A stretch of DNA of 64,000 nt from Caenimonas sp. SL110 (GTDB taxonomy: Bacteria > Pseudomonadota > Gammaproteobacteria > Burkholderiales > Burkholderiaceae_C). A model generated the notes under the pieces. It was not told the DNA's origin. It saw only the letters and a list, made by a program, of their open reading frames with translations, and did not search any database. The position numbers and the translations under genes were made by a program. The first letter of the stretch is position 1, and every line of letters starts with the position of its first letter. Of the stretch, positions 16,412 to 24,639 are shown one piece after another. The stretch covers positions 1 through 64,000 of the forward strand of contig NZ_JANU01000013.1 of NCBI RefSeq assembly GCF_001044395.1. The letters run 5' to 3'.

Positions 16412-17776
16412 ATGCGTCAAGTCTTTCCGACCCTTCGTGCCCTGGCCGCTGCCAGCCTGTTGGCCTGCGGTGGTTTGTCGTTTGCTGACACTGCCCAGGT
16501 GTCGGACGAGCAAGCCATTGCCTCGGTCCAACGCGCTTATGAGCGGGCAGTCAAACCGGGTGAGCAGGCCGATCTGCATCGTGACCTGTTTGCCAACGTG
16601 CTGCAGCGGGTCAAGCGTCACTACGCGCGCGGCGCGGAAATTGCGGTGCTGGCGGCCGCCGCGACGCAGGTCCTGGACCCGCTGCCGCCTGCCGCAGGCG
16701 ATCCCGCCGATCTGTTCAAAAAGGCGATCCGCGAGTCGCTGCGAAAGCTCGATCCGCATTCGCGCTACATCGATGCGCGCGCCGTTCCCAATGAACGCGG
16801 CGACTCCACCGGCAGCTTCGGGGGGCTGGGCATGGAAGTGCAGGCCAGCGAGGGCGTCGTGAAAGTCGTTGCGCCCATGCCCGGCAGTCCTGCTGAACGC
16901 GCGGGTGTGCTGGCCGGCGACCTCATCACCCGCATCGACGACCAGCCGCTCGCCGGGGTGCCGCTGCCCGAAGCCATTGCCCGCATGCGCGGCCAGCCGG
17001 GGTCCCCCGTGGTCCTGACGATCCAGCGGGCAGGCGCAGCCGGCGAGATGACGGTGTCAGTCACCCGCGAGATCATTCGTCGCCAGCTCATGCGCTGGAC
17101 CATGGAGGGCGACGCGCTGGTGTTGCGCCTGGCGTCTTTCAGCGGCGCTGCCGCAGCGGCGCTCGACCGGGCGGTCACCGAGGCCACGGCGCAGCACAGC
17201 CCGCGCTCGGTGGTGCTGGACTTGCGCGGCAACCCGGGCGGCTTGCTGCGCGAGGCGGTGAAGGTGGCCGATGCGTTCCTGACCCAGGGCGAGATCGTGT
17301 CGCTGCGCAGCAGTTCCACGCCAAAGGGGCGCGCATGGCAGGCCGATGCCAGTGAGCTGCTGGCGGGCCTGCCGATGGTGGTGCTCGTCGATGCGCGTTC
17401 GGCGTCGGCATCGGAGCTGGTCGCCGATGCATTGCAGCAGCACGGCCGCGCAGTGGTCATGGGCCAGCGCAGCACCGGCAAGGGAACGGTGCAGACGACC
17501 TTCATGCTGGGCGAGCACAAGGGCGCGCTCAAGCTGACCACCGCGATCTACCAGGGGCCGTCGGGGCAGACGGTGGACTCCAAAGGGGTCGAACCCGATA
17601 TCGAAATCCTGGATGGCAAGCCGACAGGTGTGCCCGGTGCGAAGGCGCATGTTGACGTGGTTCGCTGTGCAGCGACCGGCCTGAAGGCCAATGACGCCGG
17701 CCTCGCGTGCGCCTTGAGTTACCTGCGCGCCGGCAATGTCCCGGCGTTTGTCGCAGGCTTGCCGCCAGCGCAGTGA
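16412..17776 (+). CDS. S41 family C-terminal processing protease with PDZ domain
   Basis: 454-residue exported protease. A signal peptide (cleavage near SFADTA) and a helical N-terminal region are followed by a PDZ domain (about residues 130-220: GGLGMEVQASEGVVKVVAPMP, GDLITRIDDQPL) and the S41 tail-specific protease domain (VVLDLRGNPGG). The catalytic serine lies in SASASELVADA and the lysine in STGKGTVQ. It is expected to trim or degrade periplasmic proteins. The start ATG 16412 has GGAG upstream. A strong terminator follows at 17796. Confidence 0.85.
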   Translation: MRQVFPTLRALAAASLLACGGLSFADTAQVSDEQAIASVQRAYERAVKPGEQADLHRDLFANVLQRVKRHYARGAEIAVLAAAATQVLDPLPPAAGDPADLFKKAIRESLRKLDPHSRYIDARAVPNERGDSTGSFGGLGMEVQASEGVVKVVAPMPGSPAERAGVLAGDLITRIDDQPLAGVPLPEAIARMRGQPGSPVVLTIQRAGAAGEMTVSVTREIIRRQLMRWTMEGDALVLRLASFSGAAAAALDRAVTEATAQHSPRSVVLDLRGNPGGLLREAVKVADAFLTQGEIVSLRSSSTPKGRAWQADASELLAGLPMVVLVDARSASASELVADALQQHGRAVVMGQRSTGKGTVQTTFMLGEHKGALKLTTAIYQGPSGQTVDSKGVEPDIEILDGKPTGVPGAKAHVDVVRCAATGLKANDAGLACALSYLRAGNVPAFVAGLPPAQ

Positions 17777-17795
17777 TCGGCAAACCTGCAGACGC

Positions 17796-17823
17796 AAAAA
17801 AAGGAGCCGAGGCTCCTTTTTTT
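17796..17823. terminator. Bidirectional intrinsic terminator
   Basis: AAAAAAAGGAGCC, GA, GGCTCCTTTTTTT forms a perfect stem with an A-run before and a T-run after, so it works in both directions. It separates the S41 protease gene (+) from the Pro/Ala-repeat gene (-) that converges on it. Confidence 0.9.
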
Positions 17824-17841
17824 GTGAGACGCGAGTGCGCT

Positions 17842-18177
17842 TTAGTTGCGGTCGGCGCGAGCGACACGCATCGGTGCCGGGCGGGCGGGCGCCTGGGCAA
17901 CCATGGGTGCCGGTGCGGGCGTGTTTGCCACCATTGGTGCGGGAGCCGGCGTCGTCGACACCATCGGTGCAGGTGCCGGTACAACAGCGGTCGTGGCAGG
18001 CGACGAGACGCAATCCTTGTTGGTGGCAGTGCCGCCCAGGTTGCCGCCCTTCATGGCATTGGCAGTGGCCGTGCAGCCCGCGCCAGGAGTGGACGTCGGT
18101 GGGTTCGACTGGGCGACGGCGAAACCGCCGGCTGCAAGGGTGGCGGCTGCGATGAGTGCGAGGGAAAGATTCTTCAT
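17842..18177 (-). CDS. Small exported Pro/Ala-rich repeat protein
   Basis: 111-residue product with a clear signal peptide (MKNLSLALIAAATLAAGGFAVAQ). The mature part starts with a short Cys-containing segment (GAGCTATANAMKGGNLGGTATNKDCVSS) and ends in three PAPAPMV repeats encoded by a 30-bp DNA repeat (17897-17986), then a basic end. ATG 18177 has an AGGAG site; an upstream ATG at 18276 is less likely. The function is unknown. Such low-complexity tails are typical of cell-wall-spanning or surface proteins. Confidence 0.65.
   Translation of the reverse strand: MKNLSLALIAAATLAAGGFAVAQSNPPTSTPGAGCTATANAMKGGNLGGTATNKDCVSSPATTAVVPAPAPMVSTTPAPAPMVANTPAPAPMVAQAPARPAPMRVARADRN
17897..17986. repeat. 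Three 30-bp in-frame tandem units
   Basis: Three imperfect 30-bp units (17897-17926, 17927-17956, 17957-17986) encode the PAPAPMV-xxx repeats of the small exported protein. Copy number may vary between strains because the repeats are in frame. Confidence 0.7.
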
Positions 18178-18378
18178 GGCTGAAACTCCTGGATTGATGA
18201 ATGGGGTGGCAGCTTCGCGCCACTGATGAGAACGTAACCGCGCACCGCCGAGCCTGGCGTGGGGCATGAGCGGCATGCGGTGTCATCCAAATGCACGCAA
18301 GTCCAGCGGTCTTGTCCTACTTTCGGGCGGACAATGCTTGCGTAGGCCGCCTCAGCAACACACAACGGAGTCATCACC

Positions 18379-18606
18379 TTGGCAATCCCCTCACCCTGGC
18401 CCGGCAAAGTCATGGCTGTGCTGCGCGCCGGCAACACATCCGCTGCGATCGCGCAGATCAAGGTGGCGCCCAGCGTGCGTGAACTCAGCGCGCTGCAAAA
18501 GGCGCTGGTCACCGCAAAACTCACGGGCCGCTGGAAAGATGTGGATGTGGCGATCGATGAAAGCCTGGCCGCACTGTCTGCGCCCCGGCTGCACCGCTCG
18601 CCCTGA
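18379..18606 (+). CDS. Small hypothetical protein
   Basis: 75-residue basic, helix-rich product with no recognised family. It contains GNTSAAIAQIKVAPSVRELSALQ and LTGRWKDVDVAIDESLAAL. It starts at TTG 18379 with GGAG eight bases upstream; an internal ATG at 18412 (MAVLRAGN) would give a 64-residue form. It is convergent with the M20 amidohydrolase gene 14 bases away. It could be a small cytoplasmic protein, or a chance frame in GC-rich DNA. Confidence 0.4.
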   Translation: MAIPSPWPGKVMAVLRAGNTSAAIAQIKVAPSVRELSALQKALVTAKLTGRWKDVDVAIDESLAALSAPRLHRSP

Positions 18607-18620
18607 ACCGCGACAGGACT

Positions 18621-19823
18621 CTAGCGAGGCTGCGCGAACCACTCGCGCACCATCCGGTCCCAGAAGCTCGCGCCCAGGCCCAGGATGTCGTCGTTGAAAT
18701 CGTAGGCTGCGTTGTGCAGGTTGATGCCGGGCTTGCCGCCTGCTGCATTGCCGATGAAGCCATAGGCGCCCGGCACTTTCTCCAGCATGAAGCCGAAGTC
18801 TTCCGATGTCATGGCGGGCAGCACATCGTCATGCGCGTTGTCCGCGCCGACCATCTGGCCCATCACGCGTGCCATGAACTGCGCTTCATGCGCTGTGTTC
18901 ACGGTGGTCGGGTAGCCGGGCTTGATGACGACTTCAGCACTGGCCAGGTGCGCCTGCGCGACATGGCTGCTGATGCGTTCGATGCCGGCAATCAGCTGGT
19001 CCAGCGTCTGCTGGCCGAGCGTGCGGCAGGTGCCGTAGATGAAGGCTTCGTTCGGGATGATGTTCTCGACCGTGCCCGATTCGATCTTGCCGATGGTGAG
19101 CACGGCGCTGTCGAGCGGATCGACGCCGCGTGACACCAGCTTTTGCAATTCACCGACGATGCTGCAGGCCACGGGAATCGGATCGATCGTCGTGTGGGGC
19201 TGCGCCGCATGGCCGCCCTTGCCTCGAATGCGGATCTCAAATCGGATCGCCGAAGCCATGATCGGCCCGATGCGCACGCCCATGTGCCCGGCAGGCAGCG
19301 CCGGCCAGTTGTGCAGCGCGAATGCGGCCTGCACCGGGAATTTGTCGAACAGCCCGTCGTCCATCATCACCTTGGCACCGGCGCCGCCTTCTTCGCCGGG
19401 CTGGAAGATGAAGTGAACCGTGCCGTTGAAGTCGGGCTTCTTCGCGAGCAAGGTCGCGCCGCCGATCAGCATCGCGGTGTGGCCGTCGTGACCGCAAGCG
19501 TGCATGCGGCCCGGGTTGGCGCTGACGTAATCAAACGCGTTGGCTTCCTGCACCGGCAGGGCGTCCATGTCGGCCCGCAAGGCAATCGCGCGAGCCGGGT
19601 CGTCGGCGTCAGGACCTGTACCGCGCAAGGTCGCGACGATGCCGGTGCCGCCCATGCCCCGGTCCAGCTGCAGGCCCAGGGCCTGCAGCCATGCGGCGAT
19701 CTGGTTGGACGTGCGCGACTCCTCGAACTTCAGTTCAGGATGGGTGTGCAGGTCACGGCGGAAACTGATGAGCTTGCCGATGTAGGGAGCAAGTTCGGGC
19801 GCGATATCGGGTGGAAACTGCAT
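18621..19823 (-). CDS. M20 family metallo-amidohydrolase (hippurate hydrolase type)
   Basis: 400-residue cytoplasmic enzyme of the M20D family. Metal-site motifs are visible: FRRDLHTHPELKFEE, LRADMDALP, GRMHACGHDGHTAML and FQPGEEGGAGA (catalytic/metal Glu pair), followed by the dimerisation domain (IRGKGGHAAQPHTTIDPI). It hydrolyses N-acyl amino acids or peptides such as hippurate or N-acetyl-amino acids; the exact substrate is unknown. It is separated from dbpA by 86 bases on the same strand. Confidence 0.85.
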   Translation of the reverse strand: MQFPPDIAPELAPYIGKLISFRRDLHTHPELKFEESRTSNQIAAWLQALGLQLDRGMGGTGIVATLRGTGPDADDPARAIALRADMDALPVQEANAFDYVSANPGRMHACGHDGHTAMLIGGATLLAKKPDFNGTVHFIFQPGEEGGAGAKVMMDDGLFDKFPVQAAFALHNWPALPAGHMGVRIGPIMASAIRFEIRIRGKGGHAAQPHTTIDPIPVACSIVGELQKLVSRGVDPLDSAVLTIGKIESGTVENIIPNEAFIYGTCRTLGQQTLDQLIAGIERISSHVAQAHLASAEVVIKPGYPTTVNTAHEAQFMARVMGQMVGADNAHDDVLPAMTSEDFGFMLEKVPGAYGFIGNAAGGKPGINLHNAAYDFNDDILGLGASFWDRMVREWFAQPR

Positions 19824-19909
19824 GCGGCTTGCACGGGCGCGTGAGGCGCTTCGGGCAAAGCCATTGTAGGCACCCGCGCGCTGCGGGAGTGGGGGTTAAC
19901 GGGGGGGGG

Positions 19910-21298
19910 TTACAGCAGTCGCGCCTTGAAGCTGCGGCCCTTGATGCGGCCCGCGTTCAGCCGCGCCACGGCGTCCTTGCCGATGCTGCGCTCCACCGCC
20001 ACATAGGTTGCGAATTCGTTGATGTCGATCTTGCCGATCTGCTCGCGGGTGTAGCCCAGGTCAGCCGTGAGCGCACCCAGCACATCGCCCGGCCTGACTT
20101 TTTCCTTGCGGCCCGCCTGGATGTGGATGGTGGACATCGCAGGCAGCAGGCGCTCGCCGCCAGAGGGCTTGAGTTCGGCCAGCGGATGCCACACCGAGGC
20201 CTTGCCCTGCAACTGGTCGATGCGCCCGACGGCGCCCATCTCATCCATGCTGGCGAGGCTGAGCGCGAGCCCGGTTTCGCCCGCGCGTGCCGTGCGTCCG
20301 ATGCGGTGGATATGCACTTCGGGGTCGGGCGTCACGTCGACATTGATGACCGCTGCGAGACCCGCAACATCGAGCCCGCGAGACGCGACATCGGTTGCGA
20401 CAAGAACCGAACAGCTGCCGTTGGCAAAGCGAACCAGCACCTGGTCGCGATCACGCTGCTCCAGGTCGCCGTGCAAGGCGAGCGCGCTGTAGCCCTGGGC
20501 CTGCAGCAGCTCCACCAGATCACGGCATCGATTGCGCGTGTTGCAAAAGGCCAGCGTGCTCACCGGCCGGAAGTGATCCAGCAGCAGTGCAACAGAAGGC
20601 AGCCGCGCCGATTCGGTGACCTCATACCAGCGCTGCTCGATCTGCTCACCGCCATGCTGCGCCTCGACCTTGACCGTCACCGGGTTGCGCATGAACCTCG
20701 CAGCCAGCTTGGCGATGCCCTCCGGATACGTCGCAGAAAACAGCAGCGTCTGCCGCTCGGGCGGGCATTTGCTCGCGACCTTGGCGATCTCGTCGACGAA
20801 GCCCATGTCCAGCATGCGGTCCGCTTCATCGAGCACCAGCGTGTTCAGCGCATCGAGTTGCAGGTTGCCGCGATCCAGGTGATCCAGCACGCGGCCTGGC
20901 GTGCCGACCACGATGTGCGAGCCGTGTTCGAGGCTCGCTGTCTGTCCGCGCAAAGGCACGCCGCCCGACAGGGTGACGACCTTCACGTTGTCTTCAGCGC
21001 GCGCGAGGCGGCGGATCTCGGTGGTGACCTGATCGGCCAGCTCGCGTGTCGGGCACAACACCAGCGACTGCACGGCGAAGCGGCGGGCATTCAGGTTGGC
21101 CAGCAGTGCCAGCGCGAAGGCGGCAGTCTTGCCGCTGCCGGTCTTGGCCTGGGCGATGAGGTCCTTGCCCAGCAAGGCAGGCGGCAAGCTCGCCGCCTGG
21201 ATGGCCGTCATCTCGTGATAACCCAGTCGGGTCAGGTTCTCTAGCGTGGCGGGCGCCAGGGGAAGGGTGGAAAAATCGGTGGCTGGCGTTTGGGACAT
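19910..21298 (-). CDS. dbpA: DEAD-box ATP-dependent RNA helicase DbpA
   Basis: 462-residue helicase with the motifs in order: TAIQAASLP (Q motif), AKTGSGKT (I), PTRELADQV (Ia), GTPGR (Ib), LDEADRMLD (II), SATYP (III) and HRIGRTARAGE (VI). The C-terminal domain ends with the DbpA-type RNA-binding region and GRIKGRSFKARLL, which recognises 23S rRNA hairpin 92 in E. coli. It acts in large-subunit ribosome assembly. It has a 50S-type basic tail and no unusual insertions. An 81-base gap separates its start from the end of the effector-like gene upstream. Confidence 0.9.
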   Translation of the reverse strand: MSQTPATDFSTLPLAPATLENLTRLGYHEMTAIQAASLPPALLGKDLIAQAKTGSGKTAAFALALLANLNARRFAVQSLVLCPTRELADQVTTEIRRLARAEDNVKVVTLSGGVPLRGQTASLEHGSHIVVGTPGRVLDHLDRGNLQLDALNTLVLDEADRMLDMGFVDEIAKVASKCPPERQTLLFSATYPEGIAKLAARFMRNPVTVKVEAQHGGEQIEQRWYEVTESARLPSVALLLDHFRPVSTLAFCNTRNRCRDLVELLQAQGYSALALHGDLEQRDRDQVLVRFANGSCSVLVATDVASRGLDVAGLAAVINVDVTPDPEVHIHRIGRTARAGETGLALSLASMDEMGAVGRIDQLQGKASVWHPLAELKPSGGERLLPAMSTIHIQAGRKEKVRPGDVLGALTADLGYTREQIGKIDINEFATYVAVERSIGKDAVARLNAGRIKGRSFKARLL

Positions 21299-21379
21299 GC
21301 GCCGATCATTTCACAACCCCGCCGGGGAGGCGAGCCACGTCCCTGAAGGCCGCCTGCGATCAGGGGTCGCGGTGTCATG

Positions 21380-23434
21380 TCATGTGGTCAGCGTCTTTTT
21401 GACGACGGGTGACATCAGCGGGACATCTGCCAGCAGTCGGCTTCCTGAGTCGGGCGAAGGCAGTGATTCCAGTGTCTCTGGTGGAACCACTGGCGCTTCC
21501 AGAGGATGCCAGGCCGTCGCGACCGACATCGCCAGCGGGCTCCCCGACTCCTGTGCGAGGCGTCGAAACGGCGTATTCCCGCGGCGCGGCGCTGGGAGTC
21601 CACGATCGACGTTGTTGTCGTTTTCGTCGCCGCTGTCGCTGTCGGCGTTGCGATCCCGGTCGAAAAGGGTATAGGACATGCTGTTGCTCGGCGAGATCCG
21701 GCTCAGGACCTCCCGGAACATGCTGCGGAGAGTCGGAGAACGAGACGGAGAACGAGACGGCGCGCGAGGCGACGCGTGAGATTCGTCTGCCGGCTCCTCT
21801 GACGCATCGATAGATATGCCGGGGTGCTCTGGGCCGAGCGCGCTGTTTCGTGGTGAGTCGTGTTTGCGCTCGGTCGAAGGCTCGCGGGACGGCGCTGGGC
21901 CCATGCTTGAATATTCCGGATCAGAATCTGGCGGCGGTCCTGGAATGATCGAGTTCTCGCCTTCCGCACCAGCTCCAGCAACCACCGGTGGCACCACCAC
22001 CATGGGGACGGCTGCCGGGCCGCCCGGTCCAGGCGCCGGGCCTGCCGGTGCAGCAGTCCGGCACGTCATCATCCGGTCGTAGCCAGCATGTATCAGTTGC
22101 GCAAGCGGCTTCATCGCTGCCGCAGCCAGCCCGGCCAGCGGGCCTGCTGCAAAAGTCGCTCCTATGGCTGCGGCCGCCACGGACATGTCGCCAATTTCTT
22201 CGGCGGCCTTGCCCCCTTCTGGGGCGAGCTCCAGGCCGTCCAGTACCTTGACAACGACAAAGCGCGAAGCCTCTCCTGCCGCTGCAATCATGAAAGCGAT
22301 GGCGAGCTTCATCGCCAGCTCATCGCCTACCTGTGATTCGGCTTCCGATGGGTCTACCTGAACCATGCCGATGGCCGTCAGGCTGCCCAGAAGGCAGAGG
22401 GCATAGCAAAACACCTGGAAAGACCGCAGGACCTGTCCTTCAGGGTGCAGGTAGGAATCGTTCGGCCCCATCACTACGCCAGCGGGAGGCACGCCATCGG
22501 CCCTCAGCTGATCCGCCTTCTTTTTCTCATCCATGTACATGCCGACCCGGGTGGTGTGGACCCCTGCCGTTCCTGCCGCGGCGATGCCGACCCGAAAGAC
22601 CATCCGGGCGATGTCCGACCCGTCGTCGGCCAGATGTTGCAGGGTGAAGTTCATGTTGCCCTGGACCAGACCCATGGGGAAGAACTTCGCCATCCGGCTG
22701 GTCTCGGTCACGGCGGCGGCGTGTTTGCAGGTCCACATCTGCTCCAGCACGGCGATCGGACCATTGCCCGGTACCGCCGGTATGTTCAGGTTTTCCGGGC
22801 GAAATAATGCGGCCACAAATGGCGCGCCTTGCACCGCACCCGCGTACTCCAGGGTCAGCAGTGCATTGGCCGATGGATCCGCTCCATAGATGCCTTCCCA
22901 ACTCGGTGTCTCTGGGGCAAAGAACTGTCCGGCCGCCACCTTGCCCGCACTGCAAAGGCCAAAGCCGGGGGGGACGAACCGGGCCTGGTCAGCCAGATAG
23001 CTGGCGTTCTTGGGAGCACCGCCAAATGCATTCACGTCGAATGCCATTCGGGTCACTGCATTCAGGGCAATCTTGGGTGCGTTCCAGGCGGCATCGACCA
23101 GCGCCGCTGTGGTGCCGACATACTGGGCTTGGGAGAATGCGGCCAGGGCATGCGCGATCTCCTGGAGGCTCAGCATCGCAGCCGGCTCCGACGGATCGAT
23201 TCCGGCGTGGAGCTGCAACTCCCGACCGGCGGACATCACGAATTCGTAGGTTCCGAAATAGACGGCTGGTCTTCCACCCCAGCTCACGGCCGATCGGCTG
23301 GCGTTCTGCAGCCACTGGACCGTCGAGTTCAGGAGCTTGAATCCGCGGGTTGGGGGCGGAGGCGTCGTCCTGTCGACATGGATGACGACAGGTGCCAGTG
23401 CAGCGGCGAAGTTGAGGTTTGGTGCTGGAATCAT
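21380..23434 (-). CDS. Large effector/translocator-like protein (putative type III secretion substrate)
   Basis: 684-residue protein of no family I recognise. It has no Sec signal. Residues 1-335 are mixed and Ala-rich. Three hydrophobic stretches follow at about 338-359, 374-398 and 416-441. The tail from 458 to the end is low complexity and probably disordered, with Pro/Gly-rich 460-505, Ser/Arg-rich 555-570 (SRSPSRSP) and acidic 595-610 segments. Its ATG overlaps the stop of a CesT-like chaperone gene by 4 bases (ATGA, 23431-23434), the usual layout of a secreted effector and its dedicated chaperone. A membrane-inserting effector or hydrophobic translocator fits best; this is inference. 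No secretion-apparatus genes are in the window. Confidence 0.55.
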   Translation of the reverse strand: MIPAPNLNFAAALAPVVIHVDRTTPPPPTRGFKLLNSTVQWLQNASRSAVSWGGRPAVYFGTYEFVMSAGRELQLHAGIDPSEPAAMLSLQEIAHALAAFSQAQYVGTTAALVDAAWNAPKIALNAVTRMAFDVNAFGGAPKNASYLADQARFVPPGFGLCSAGKVAAGQFFAPETPSWEGIYGADPSANALLTLEYAGAVQGAPFVAALFRPENLNIPAVPGNGPIAVLEQMWTCKHAAAVTETSRMAKFFPMGLVQGNMNFTLQHLADDGSDIARMVFRVGIAAAGTAGVHTTRVGMYMDEKKKADQLRADGVPPAGVVMGPNDSYLHPEGQVLRSFQVFCYALCLLGSLTAIGMVQVDPSEAESQVGDELAMKLAIAFMIAAAGEASRFVVVKVLDGLELAPEGGKAAEEIGDMSVAAAAIGATFAAGPLAGLAAAAMKPLAQLIHAGYDRMMTCRTAAPAGPAPGPGGPAAVPMVVVPPVVAGAGAEGENSIIPGPPPDSDPEYSSMGPAPSREPSTERKHDSPRNSALGPEHPGISIDASEEPADESHASPRAPSRSPSRSPTLRSMFREVLSRISPSNSMSYTLFDRDRNADSDSGDENDNNVDRGLPAPRRGNTPFRRLAQESGSPLAMSVATAWHPLEAPVVPPETLESLPSPDSGSRLLADVPLMSPVVKKTLTT

Positions 23435-23895
23435 GATGCGAGCGCCCGGGTCGTTGTGTGCTTCGCGGCTTCGGACCGTGCACCGGCCAGCTGCAAGGCG
23501 CGCACTTGAACTGCCTGCACGATGGCTGCGGCGCCGTCGTCGACTTCATCGAGTGATATCCGCGTGCAATGCACAAGCCGGTTCAGTTCGGGCAGATAGC
23601 CGTAGTAGCCAAAGATGCCAGGCGGCATGCTCAGGTGAGATTGCAGCAAGGGATAGGTCATCGCGACCAGGGACTGCGCATCGGGTGGCGCCTCGCCGAT
23701 GTCCATCTGGATCGTCAGGCCGGTGGCGTCGGCATCTCCGAAGTGCCGCAGCCAGAAGTGCGCTCCTTCGTGCTCCAGGGCAGTGCCCTTGAAAAGGGGC
23801 TCGGCGTCCAGCCCGGTTTGCCGGGCGAAGTCCGTCACGGCTTTCTGGAAGAGCGGTGGCACGGGCTTGCCGTGTGAGTCGAATTGAGCGTCCAT
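23431..23895 (-). CDS. CesT-like type III secretion chaperone (class I)
   Basis: 154-residue cytoplasmic acidic protein whose predicted order of elements matches the CesT/Tir chaperone fold. An N-terminal helix (LFQKAVTDFARQTGL) is followed by paired strands (HFWLRHFGDADATG, LTIQMDIGEAP), a helix (AMTYPLLQSHLSMPPGIFGYY), strands (RLVHCTRISLDE) and a C-terminal helix (AAAIVQAVQVRALQLA). ATG 23895 has an AGGAG site. It is translationally coupled to the downstream effector-like gene. The assignment is by pattern rather than identity; a generic YbjN/CesT-fold protein is the main alternative. Confidence 0.6.
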   Translation of the reverse strand: MDAQFDSHGKPVPPLFQKAVTDFARQTGLDAEPLFKGTALEHEGAHFWLRHFGDADATGLTIQMDIGEAPPDAQSLVAMTYPLLQSHLSMPPGIFGYYGYLPELNRLVHCTRISLDEVDDGAAAIVQAVQVRALQLAGARSEAAKHTTTRALAS

Positions 23896-24063
23896 CTATT
23901 ACTCCTGGTCGATAAGCCGTCATTCGACCCTCGTGGCCTTGCACGCGCACCATACGGACGTAAGGCAGTGGGCGAGGGTTTTCCCCTGTGAGAGACGAAG
24001 GTCGCTTGGGCCCCGCCACACCCGCGCGATTCAATGGTGTGATCACCAGACAAGGACACTGCC

Positions 24064-24585
24064 ATGCACCCTGCGCAATCACCCCAATCGGTTCAATCGG
24101 TTCAATCACATCCATCGCAGCAAGGGGTGCCACCAGAAGTCCTCTGGCAGCGAGCCGTTGTCGACTTCGCGCAGCGTCATCAGCTTGCGGCCGACGATGT
24201 GCTGGCGGGTGCGCGCTTTGCATTCCGGGACGTGGGGTTCCTGCTTCACTACAACGTCCAGTCCGATCCACAGGGTCTGGTCGTCGTCATGGACCTGGGA
24301 GAAGTTCCGGCTGAGACGGCGCATCATGTCTATCTGGAAATGCTGGCCAACAACGCGAGAGGCGCGGCTGCGCTCCTGGGTTATCAGGGCCTTTTTCCAG
24401 GCACGAATCGCGGCGCGCATTGCGTCCGGCTGGACCTGGCCAAGTGCGCCGAGCCGTCGCTGGCGATCAGCGCAACGGTTGTCTCGCTCGCCTTGTCGGT
24501 CCATGCGTCACGCGACTCCATGAATGCAATGCTCGACAGTTTGAAGGGCGTCAATCCGCGAGAGGCCGAGGCGGCGGGTCAATAA
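24064..24585 (+). CDS. Second CesT-like type III secretion chaperone
   Basis: 173-residue protein, divergent from the first chaperone across a 168-base gap. After a Gln/Ser-rich N terminus it shows the same pattern: helix (LWQRAVVDFAQRHQL), strands (GFLLHYNVQ, GLVVVMDLGEVP), helix (HHVYLEMLANNARGAAALLGY), strands (GAHCVRLDLAK) and a C-terminal helix. The VVMDLGEVP motif echoes QMDIGEAP of the neighbour, so the two are probably paralogues with one shared or two distinct clients. An AAGGA site precedes ATG 24064. There is no hrp/PIP-type box in the shared gap. Confidence 0.55.
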   Translation: MHPAQSPQSVQSVQSHPSQQGVPPEVLWQRAVVDFAQRHQLAADDVLAGARFAFRDVGFLLHYNVQSDPQGLVVVMDLGEVPAETAHHVYLEMLANNARGAAALLGYQGLFPGTNRGAHCVRLDLAKCAEPSLAISATVVSLALSVHASRDSMNAMLDSLKGVNPREAEAAGQ

Positions 24586-24614
24586 AAAAAACGCCCGCAC
24601 TTTGCATGCGGGCG
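24583..24614 (-). terminator. Intrinsic terminator of the downstream Bug gene
   Basis: Read on the minus strand, the stem CGCCCGCA/TGCGGGCG (24592-24599 and 24607-24614, 7-base loop) is followed by a run of eight Ts (24583-24591). It lies 26 bases past the Bug gene stop, and just after the end of the convergent second chaperone gene. Confidence 0.85.
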
Positions 24615-24639
24615 CTTGTGTCCTGGAGCTGCGACGCGA

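Noticed and set aside
23896-24063. Hrp/PIP box for the type III-like locus
   Set aside because: There is only one TTCG on the plus strand and one CGAA, with no TTCG-N16-TTCG or GGAACC-type pair.
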